Source of the DNA: Pseudomonadota bacterium
GTDB lineage: Bacteria; Pseudomonadota; Gammaproteobacteria; JAIEPX01
Assembly: GCA_029777855.1 (NCBI GenBank)
Contig: JAKORL010000154.1
Span: 1 to 43,893 of the forward strand
DNA length: 43,893 nt
Reading direction: 5' to 3'
Every line of letters starts with the position of its first letter. The first letter of the stretch is position 1. This document shows, piece by piece, positions 17,147 through 26,400 of the stretch. The position numbers were made by a program, and so were the translations under genes. The notes under the pieces were generated by a model. The model saw nothing but the letters and a program-made list of their open reading frames with translations. It was not told the origin of the DNA and made no database searches.

Positions 17147-18643
17147 ATGAAAAAGTTGATTTGGGCTACCTCTTGTTTGATTGCAGTTATTTTATTCATT
17201 CCATATATATTTGGATACATAGCAAAAAATAGAATCTATGCTCATTATAATTACTTGAATGATGTTATGGGGCAAATTATTAAAATACAAATAATCGGTT
17301 ATAATCAAGGCTGGCTATCATCAGATGCAGAAATAAAAATAAATCTCAAATCAGTAAAGCTTTCATCTGAGCTTGGTAAAAAAATATATCCATATGTTAC
17401 TTCAGAGTATCAAGAAAATGCCACAGACGAATTTTCAATATTGATCACATCCAAAATTATTCATGGGCCCATCGTTGTGCAAAATTTCACTAAAAATTTC
17501 CAAACAGTGCAATTAGGAATTGGATTCGTTCATTCCACACTCGATATACCGTGGAATTACCAAGGAAAGAGATTCCTTGACTATGCTATTGGTAAAAAAC
17601 AGCTCTTTCAAGGAAACACATCAATTAACCTAATGGGGAGTTTAATAAACTATATCGAACTGCCTTCTATACGTTACATAAATTACGATAATGGAATTAT
17701 CACAGATTGGGCCGGCTTGAAATCAATTAGTTACAACTCAAATGACTTTAGAAAAAATCGAATTGAGGTTCAGATATTACCTCTTCATATTTCAAATATG
17801 GCCGGCAACAAACTCGTAGACTCCTCCTCTTTAACTATTACGTGTAATATGACAAAAAAAACAGATGATCAATGGGATGTTGATCTAAATTTACAGCTAG
17901 GAAATCTTGTAATAAGTCAGAATGATAAGCCCTATTTGTACTTCTTCAATATGATATCTGAAAATAAAAAAATAATTAAAACCAATCAAGTTGATTTTGA
18001 CAATTATTTTTATATATCTAAAATTAACCTTGACAACCAAGATTATGGGCCTTTTAAGGCTTGGTTTAACATTCACGGAATAGATTGGCCCACCTTAAAT
18101 ATGATAATTAGGGATTTAAATGAAACGAACTTCTTTGATAGAAACATAACCGAATTAAAACCCTTCTATTTAGATACTATCACAAACACTCTAATGATGC
18201 TAAATGGAGCATCCCTGGAATTAGTTTTTCAATCGATTATTAACAATGGTGAATTTTCAATGGCATCAGATATTGACATTGCTAATCAAGTTGGTGAACT
18301 ATTTTATCCTTTGATAATAATAAAAAATAGCCACGGAAAATTTTATGCGGTTATATCTGAAAAAACAATTAAATTTTTACTTCTAAAATATAATGAGAAC
18401 ATACTTAAACAAAAAATTGATGATTACTCGTTATTAAATCACGAGGAGCCAAATTATGAAAACGTCACTCAATATGCTGATCAAATTTCGGATAACCAGA
18501 TATCTTCTCTTATCAAGAATGGCTGGATTGTAAAAAAAGATGATTCCTATGGGGCTGATTACGAATTGAAAGGTGGAATATTATACAATTTCGATGTGGA
18601 ATTATTAAATCTAATAGACCAATTCACATCACTAAAGAATTAA
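17147..18643 (+). CDS. DUF945/YdgA-like membrane-anchored protein
   Basis: The 498-residue protein has an N-terminal TM anchor (about 5-25) and a long extracytoplasmic part made of short beta-like segments. The N-terminal pattern, IGYNQGWLSSDAEIKINL near residue 50, matches the Y-x-x-GW-x-S-S-x-A signature of the DUF945 (YdgA) family, whose role is unknown. The coding region is very AT-rich with many Asn, Lys and Ile residues, more so than the oxidase operon. The ribosome binding site (GGTG) is weak. An AT-rich stretch of 190 bp upstream can hold a promoter, but no single pair stands out. Confidence 0.65.
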   Translation: MKKLIWATSCLIAVILFIPYIFGYIAKNRIYAHYNYLNDVMGQIIKIQIIGYNQGWLSSDAEIKINLKSVKLSSELGKKIYPYVTSEYQENATDEFSILITSKIIHGPIVVQNFTKNFQTVQLGIGFVHSTLDIPWNYQGKRFLDYAIGKKQLFQGNTSINLMGSLINYIELPSIRYINYDNGIITDWAGLKSISYNSNDFRKNRIEVQILPLHISNMAGNKLVDSSSLTITCNMTKKTDDQWDVDLNLQLGNLVISQNDKPYLYFFNMISENKKIIKTNQVDFDNYFYISKINLDNQDYGPFKAWFNIHGIDWPTLNMIIRDLNETNFFDRNITELKPFYLDTITNTLMMLNGASLELVFQSIINNGEFSMASDIDIANQVGELFYPLIIIKNSHGKFYAVISEKTIKFLLLKYNENILKQKIDDYSLLNHEEPNYENVTQYADQISDNQISSLIKNGWIVKKDDSYGADYELKGGILYNFDVELLNLIDQFTSLKN

Positions 18644-18696
18644 CAAATATTTATTAACCCAATGTTATTTTATTGTAACTATTGCAGGGAGGAAAT

Positions 18697-19209
18697 ATGA
18701 AAAACGCACAAAGTTCTTTGTTAGATTTTCAACAGATCTATGATAACATGATTTCCGAATACGAGGATTTTGAAAAAAACACTAACTCCTTGAGACATGC
18801 AATTAATTTTGCTTTGTTAGCTTACCATTTTCGAGAATGGGTATGGTATACAAAACTAAAAGAAAACAGCAACTTAAAAAAGAACATATCACCATCTTTA
18901 GAAACAAAACATAATTTCAACGCATATGTTATTTCAAAGTGTCCTTTTTTCAAAAATCTAAGAGAATTTGCAAACTACAGTAAACATTGTATCATCGCTG
19001 ACATGAAATCATTAAAAGGGTTCTCATCATCACCAAACTGGGATGAAATAAATTGTACTTGGGAAAATGCTGCTTTTACTTGGGATTATAGTGGATTAAT
19101 AATTATTACAAAAAAGGACGAATGGATATCTTTACTAGATGGCTTTGAAGGAGTTAAAACATTCTGGGTTAATTTTGTTAATGAGCATTCACTCTTAAAG
19201 ACGAAATAA
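18697..19209 (+). CDS. Small all-helical protein with HFREW/ANYSKH motifs, unknown function
   Basis: The start is the ATG at 18697, 4 nt after AGGGAGGA; the TTG further upstream is part of that region. The 170 residues are largely helical. INFALLAYHFREWVW near residue 40 and CPFFKNLREFANYSKH near residues 85-100 fit a widespread family of small uncharacterised proteins with 'H-x-x-(D/E)W ... CP-x-(F/L) ... R(D/E)-x-AN-x-x-KH'. It has the look of a HEPN-like helical bundle, but I cannot confirm that. It lies 53 bp after the DUF945-like gene, so the two may be co-transcribed. Confidence 0.65.
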   Translation: MKNAQSSLLDFQQIYDNMISEYEDFEKNTNSLRHAINFALLAYHFREWVWYTKLKENSNLKKNISPSLETKHNFNAYVISKCPFFKNLREFANYSKHCIIADMKSLKGFSSSPNWDEINCTWENAAFTWDYSGLIIITKKDEWISLLDGFEGVKTFWVNFVNEHSLLKTK

Positions 19210-19564
19210 TTTGAGAGCTTTTTCAACAGACGTCGTGTTTTGATGAAAGAGGCCGTGTCCCTAAATCACCTCTTCGTTTCTCTTCTCCCACTCCTCTAAG
19301 CTGCCTTCGCTGAAATAACCAAAGACATTCCTGCGAATCTTAGTCATTCGGTAGCAAATAATTCATACTATACCACCATCCTTATTTCATCCAACTCCAT
19401 CACGCCAAAACCCATGTCAGATTAGTAACACAGTTATTTTTCAAAATTTAAACAATGGCATTATATTTACTAAACAGCCTGAAATCTGTAAAATCAACCA
19501 CACGGTTAATGCCCTTTGCCGTGGTATTTGCTAACCTCTCTACTTTGTCACAAAAATAGGTTAC
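19210..19564. other. Intergenic region containing decayed sequence
   Basis: No gene was found. It contains GCTGCCTTCGC (about 19300), which recurs in a similar setting near 20210, suggesting shared degenerate repeats, and the second copy of the 73-bp direct repeat (19390-19462). Confidence 0.45.
19390..19462 (+). repeat. 73-bp direct repeat, copy 2
   Basis: It aligns without gaps to 15551-15623 in the same orientation, with roughly nine or ten differences by eye. Similarity fades quickly on both sides of the 73 bp. Because the copies have diverged, any duplication or insertion that made them is not recent. Confidence 0.8.
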
Positions 19565-20100
19565 ATGATGAATCCAATTTATTTTAGTTTCACATTGATA
19601 ATGATTGAGATATCACGTTTATCACAAAAAATTCAAGTCATCTCTCATATGACGATATATCTATCCCGATCAATAAAACGGTAATTATAGTATTGATTAT
19701 TTCAAATATTTTTTTGATTCACTGGATTTATAAGCATTTGACTACCGGATTATTTCATCTCTTCATATTGAGCATTAGAGAAAAATTTAAAACTTACTTG
19801 ATATTAATGAATGCAGAAAGGTCACAAAACCTGATTAATAATTTTGGCGACGTTTTTAAATACAAGAAAGATATCTACTATATTGACGGTTATGCAATAA
19901 TAAAAACAGGACAAGGCACTAATGATAAAGAAAAGTTTTATGACGGTTATTTAGTTAAAATGCATGTATTTAGATACTACTTATTAATTACTCGCTTCAT
20001 TATTTCTTCTATACTCGATATGGAATTCTTCATCAACTGCTTGTGCATAGTTTTTCTCGTTACACTGATTCCATTATTAATAATAAAAAAGATCATGTAA
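19565..20100 (+). pseudogene. Membrane protein gene with a -1 frameshift at an A6 tract
   Basis: ATG at 19565 (or 19568) follows AGG with good spacing and opens a 39-codon frame that stops after the A6 run at 19626-19631. The rest of the protein lies in another frame. If the tract were A7, the reading would pass smoothly from MNPIYFSFTLIMIEISRLSQ into KNSSHLSYDDISIPINKT and on to 20100, giving about 178 aa. The product would have hydrophobic helices near residues 43-60 and 135-175 and a soluble stretch between. The downstream frame alone has only a poor TTG start at 19693. This may be a true mutation, programmed or transcriptional slippage, or a sequencing error. Confidence 0.65.
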
Positions 20101-20473
20101 ATCCTGAACCAAACCCAACATCAAAACCAAATTTCTACGATTAATTAACAAGAAAGGTCTTGGAATGAACTTTCAACCCTAGTTTCATTACCCACCTTTC
20201 ACACACTTTACTGCCTTCGCAAGAATGACCTTAACCAATTTTGCGAGCCCTGATTCCTAGTGGATTTACGAAGTGTGATTGGAGCCTGGAATCAAGCGGT
20301 TTGGATACTAATGATGACCAAATCCAGATAACGACAAATCGTCAAAAATAAAATCCTACAAATTTCAAATTATTTCATTGATGAGCCAAACCGTGATGCT
20401 CATTTATCTTGCCAGTAAAACCCTAAATCCTAAGTTGATGGGTAGCTCAATATGAACTATGTCATAACTTTTA
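20101..20473. other. Intergenic region downstream of the giant protease gene
   Basis: No gene was seen. CTGCCTTCGCAAGAATGACC at 20211-20230 is the complement of the common 'GTCATTC-TGCGAA-GCAG' style of bacterial interspersed repeat, degenerate here. A small inverted repeat, ATGAGC (20381-20386) with GCTCAT (20398-20403), lies past the giant gene's stop but lacks a T-run, so I do not call a terminator. Confidence 0.4.
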
Positions 20474-23400
20474 TTAGCCAAATTGAGCAGCGTTTGCTGA
20501 TGTGTTATCACTTCTCTCGCTAGAGCTCAGCTCATCTAATTTCTGATCCTTATGATCATTATCCAGTTCTGCTTCCGACCCCTCGTTATTGTCATCCATG
20601 TCATCGTCTGCATCTTTGGTTAAATACGAGGGGTTAGTTGAATGTATTAAAGGATCCAATAACCCTAATTTAATATCTTCCTGTTCAGCAAAAATCTGAA
20701 CGTCATCCAAACTTAATTTTCTCAGTAATTCATAATGTGACTCTCGAATTTGAGTGATTATGGCTACATAGGCTTCTTCATCGGCTAATGCTAACTCTTT
20801 CAAGTGGCTATTATTCAAAATATCTAATAAATCGAATGAGGCGCCACCATTTTGAAGGCTTACCGTGCGTAAAACCCCAATTAAATTTTCGACGGTGGCC
20901 AAAAATCTTACCAGCTCAACACATATTGGCCCACAGGATACAATAGACTTCCCAGAGTCATGTTGTATAGGCTGTTGAGATTCATAAACCGCAACAGATT
21001 TGATTATATTATCACTGATTAGCTGAGCAAAGCAGGTCCGAGCATCCGCGTGCCTAGAAGTAGTTGGATTTATATAAAACAACTCACCTTCTGGAGTGAC
21101 GATGGTAACAACAAAGTGATTTTCCCCAACGCCAGGTTCTACACTGAGCATGATGCCGGAGTTCTTTACTAGATTGAGATATTCAATAAAATATTTAACA
21201 TGTTTTTCATAGCTGATTCTGATCCCACCATATCCAGCCTGGGGTGCAAAATAGAAAATCGGTTTTATTATTGGTGACCTAGGAAGATTGGCTTGCATTA
21301 AGATGGGTAATAATTCACTAGAATACCATGTTGAAAATTTTCGCTGATCTTGCCCTCCATTTTTGCCTACAAATATATCGATACCCCAATGGTTACCAAT
21401 AGTATGTACAGAGGTGTCCTCATTTTTAGAGGAAACTGGATACGACACTGGAATGCCATTGAATCGTTTATCTTCCTGAGATTGTAGAATACCTGCATAG
21501 TCTGTTCTTCTAGCTGAAGGCGCAAATAATCCTACAGTCGCTGAAAAACTCTCATCCTTACTCATTTCATCTCGTTCTCGGCCAACGTTTACGGCTGATG
21601 AGCCCACTCTCGTACTCTCCAGACCACCCCTCACAAAACCTAATTCATTGGCGGTCGTTTCCACAAACATTTTTGGTCGCGGCAGTGTTGGTGTTTTTGG
21701 TTTTAGCAATTCGATACAAGTTAAGCCTTGTTCGATAAGTTCTTTGTTCCGGACATACATCTGAGCAGACTTACCACTGGGCCATTTTAAGTACGAAGAA
21801 CACCTGAAATCACTCAAATGGTAAACATCGTTTGACGATTCAACGGTGTTTTCAGCTAATAATGCATACAGCTCATTCTTCGACGATTGTATTTTACTAA
21901 TAGCGTCCGAAACTACAGTATCGATTTCATGGAACTTAATGTCGTATATAATGTGCTTATATTTCTCATCGTAAGCTATGCATTGGCAGCCTTTTAGTTC
22001 TTTAATAGCTATAGCCGCTATGATATTTAAAAATCGCACATGATTTGGATCTTTTTCACCCCAAAAATCAAAAGTAACACAGGTTGAATCTTTATCAATA
22101 TGCCTCTTAAAGACCGTAACTCCATCTAATGATAGAATAATAGTGTCCAATTCGAGTAAAAATCCATACCCATTGATAGTAATGCAATTAGCAATGCTAG
22201 GAGAAGGCAAATAAGTCATATAAGTTTGCTTCCATATTTGTCGCGGTACTTCTGAGTTTTTATTTGGTATATAGGCGGCTTCACGTAGCATAAATTCTCG
22301 TTCATCAAGAGGCATCAACTCTAGTGGCATTCTTACGTGTCCTTGTTTAATAAACAAAGGCCTTTTGTCCTCAACAAACTCTGCATTATCCTCATTACTT
22401 GAAAATAAACGTACTTGGAAATGCTCAAGGTGATAGAAGAACGTTGTATTTCCGGTTATAAACCGTCCATACGTAATCCCCATATTGTTTACTTTTAGAT
22501 ATTCGAAATTTACAACAACAGTGTTATCCCATTCAATTTCAATCATTTTATCGCAACTAAAATTATCAAGATTGGTAAAGCAAGCAGCAATCATTCTGCG
22601 CACAGCTGCATTATTGTACTTGCTTAGAACAATTCGATCACCTTTAGCTCTTAATATAAGTTCAATATTATTCTCATTAAACGTCTTAAATCCGCCTTGT
22701 GCCCGTAACTGCTTCCTAAAAGTTATTTTACCTTTTTCGAAGTGCAAAATACGTTCTAGACCATGATCATTTTTATAGGTACATTCGTAGGGCTCCTGCG
22801 CGAACTCAGGTGTCATAGCAATATATTGAAGATATTTCTCTTTCAGGAATTTATCGCGTTGTTTTTTGTCTGAGATATTAATAGGAAATTTATCTTGTTT
22901 GAAAAAGCAATTTATTACGAATGAAGCGTAAACAATCACATCAATATACTGCTCAATTTCAACTTGAGATTCTAAGCCGAATTTTAGCCGAATAGAGCCC
23001 AAAGCCACATCCACTGTAGTCAATGGGAAACCAATACTCATACGTTTCGTAACCGGAAGACGATACTTTATCAACAATGGAAGTATAAGGTCGTCAAGAA
23101 TATCTTCCGCAATCTCATCTATCTTATGACTATTACTTTCAGTAGAAAAGCCGCAATCCAATTTCGCGAACAAGGTGAACATGTTTAAGGCGATATAGCA
23201 GGCTTTTTCATCGGAACTGAAAGTAATCTGAAAACAACCCGAATCCGGAACCTCTAATTCGTTCAACCTTTTGAGAGTTTGCAGATAAATACTGCGAACA
23301 GATCTATTGATTGTTTGAATATACTCTTTTATTAAGTTGTGCTCTCTTAAAAAACGGCAGAAGTACTGACTAGTAGCAAAATCGATGGGCTCATTGGCAG

Positions 23401-26400
23401 CGAGTTCTTTGGCCTTTTGATTTACTTTTTGCCATAAAACGCTGTTATTGTTATAGATACAGAACAACCCTCCGCTACGTTTATCTAAACCCAATTGCGA
23501 GAATTTAGTCAGACTCTGTACGAATATTAAGTTGAGCTGTCCACTCTCTAAAAAGGTCTCTACTGATCTACAAAGTTCATGTAGCTCCTCATCTTCTAAT
23601 GAGTTGAGCGTGACATCGATAACGACTGTTATAACTTTCTGTGATTTTTTAGATAAATAACTTCGTAAGGCTTCGGTATCTAGCTGAAATTGTTTTGTGG
23701 AAGTAACATCATTTGGATGCAATTCCATAAAAATGATATCGGGGTCGCTTATGATATCGTCCAAGTGATTCACACGATTGGTAGCTATACGAGTACCCTG
23801 AAGGTCGTCAAGATTATCCAGCCATTCGTAATAGTTATGATTAGTCACAGAAATAGATATTGACCGATCTTGATCCATCGTACCAACTACTACTTGCAAT
23901 GCTCTATTAAAAGCCTGCATTGCATAGGTAGTCATGGCTATATTTTGGCGATATCGTACTAATGGAGCTGGGATTTCTTCAAGTTTGAAAGTGGACTTAA
24001 GACCCGGTAATGAATAATGAAGAAGTAGTATCTCAGCTATACACTGTACTGATCTCACTGCGACACTGAGTTTGTTATTTGATGCTGAGTGAATAAAGGA
24101 TTGTAAATTAGAACATAATTCATTTGCGATAACGGTATGAAATGCTGGATTTGACAAACGCACATTAATTTCGCACAGAAATGAGCTGATCAGATTTGCG
24201 TAAATTCCAAAGATCCCCTGGATTTTTTTCTTGTCTTTCTCGAAAACATCTATCGATCGACTAATATCTTCAAGGTAGAACTGCATGAGTTCTTCTTCGA
24301 TAAATTGACACGTTCTCGCAATTACATCATTGAATGTAGGCAAAAACCCCTTATTAAATAGAAAAAAATTGGTTTCTCGATACCTATCAAAACAATTTGC
24401 AGTGTCAGCTTTATCGATAAACATATTAGGGTACAAAGTTAATAGCGCACGATTGATTTTTTTAGGATCCGCCCTATAGCCTATTCTATTGATTACATCT
24501 TTAACCATTTCTCTTGAAAAATCTTCACCATAAAGAATCAGCGCATCGACGTCTTGATATTTATCACTGATAACAACTAATATTTGTTGAACTGCGATTT
24601 CAAATGACTTTATAGCTCTAGCAAGGCCGTCATCCTGAACATCATCTTCGTCATCCGATGGGAGCCCATCATTATCCTCTAAGTATTTTTTGAATTTTAC
24701 TATATCATCTTCATTCACCTTATTATTCACAGCTAATACCTCAAATAGACGAGACCTAATCAATTTGAAGTTACTTTTTTCTGCGACAACAATTAGTATC
24801 TTCTCTGACATACCTTGAACTATATCAAGGTAATTTGAAGTATTTTTTATAAACTCTATTGCGAGAGTCACCTCCAGTTGTTTTTTGAAAGTTTTGATTT
24901 CATCTAATACAACATTTGAAGCCACCCAAATTGTATCCATTTTATGTAATTTTACCACTTCATGAGAGATCTGCCCCCAATATGCAGCGCTCAGAATATC
25001 CATCGACCAATTATCCATAAAGCGTAGATAATCATTTTTATCCATATCAATAAAAGTCAGCGGTGATCTCGGGTAACCTAATCTGATTAATTCATCTTGA
25101 GTGAAATTGGCAACAAACTGCCCAAGATCCATTAGGAATAACTGATAGTAAGCCAACTGCTCCTTCTTAAGTAAGCCATTTTTGTGGGCATTAACGATAG
25201 CTCTCAGCCTGTTAAACCATTCCGAAAATTGGGGCGACTCGAGATCGGGCAGACTTTTATTCAGTTTAAGAGCTAACTCATCGTGTAGAGTCTCTTGTCT
25301 AGGAAACTCTGCAATAGATGCTTTCGGATAACGTGGACCCTTTTTCACTGGAACAATCCCAGGTGTTGTTGATACAGGAATGGCTCTCGTATCAATAATG
25401 GCGCGAAAGTGCTGACCATGTTGCTCTGTAGCGATAGAAGCAATCTTTCCCATACGCATGTATGCGTCATCATCTTGAGAAATGGCCTCTCTGGGAGAAG
25501 CAATACATTTCAATATAGTAATGGTGGCGTCAGGTTTTTGACCATATTGTGGAGAAAAAACGTCAAGCTCAGCTATTTCAGAAGAGTGTAGCTCGCTCTT
25601 TAAAACTATGGAGATATTAAACATATCGGCTATCATTTGCATTTCTTTCTCACCACCCCACACGCAGCTAACCCCTACAATTTTTTTAAACAGGGCAACC
25701 AAATATTTGAAACGATGACTTTGAAGATATGTGATATTCTGATATTGAGTAACTAAGTCTTGTTTTAAAGGGGTTAGATCCTGTTCAGTCAATTCAATAC
25801 CTAGATACTGCTTGTAGCAAGACCGGAACACTTCATTATCTCCGATTGAATATAACAATAAAGATAACAATATTGATGCAAACAAACAGTCACCGTCTGC
25901 CGGTATAAATACTATTTTATTGGCTTCCAATACGGTTAGAGGGGCAAGCATCGTTGTATCAGTAAGCTCAATATCGAGCATATCAGTAGATTTAGCAGAT
26001 TGCTTTAATTGCACAGATGATCCAGCATCTAGTTTAGGCTCTTGATCAAAGATTTTCTTTGCTCGATGGTAGGTTTCTAAAAGATTTTTGGGTAATGAAT
26101 TTTTATATAAATCGAATCTCGCTATCACTTCAACGGTACCTTTTTTTTCACTACAAAATTGTCTTGCTGAAACTAATTTATGATCATATTGCTGCAATGC
26201 GTGTGAGAGCTCACGTTCCAGTCGACTCAACATATTGATCCATTCGCAATGCAATCCAACTAATCCTGTCGACAAAGTGCCATCATGACCGAATTCTAAA
26301 TTGTTTTCAAGAGCCTCAATAAACAAGTCTTTCTCTTGCTGATATTTCGGGTTTCTTTTCATAGTTAAGGGATTTGGCGACCGCATAAGTTGTATTGATA

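Noticed and set aside
18682..18696. TTG as start of the small helical protein
   Set aside because: It overlaps the ribosome binding site AGGGAGGA of the ATG at 18697.
20381..20403. Terminator of the giant gene
   Set aside because: Only a 6-bp stem with no T-run; insufficient for a call.
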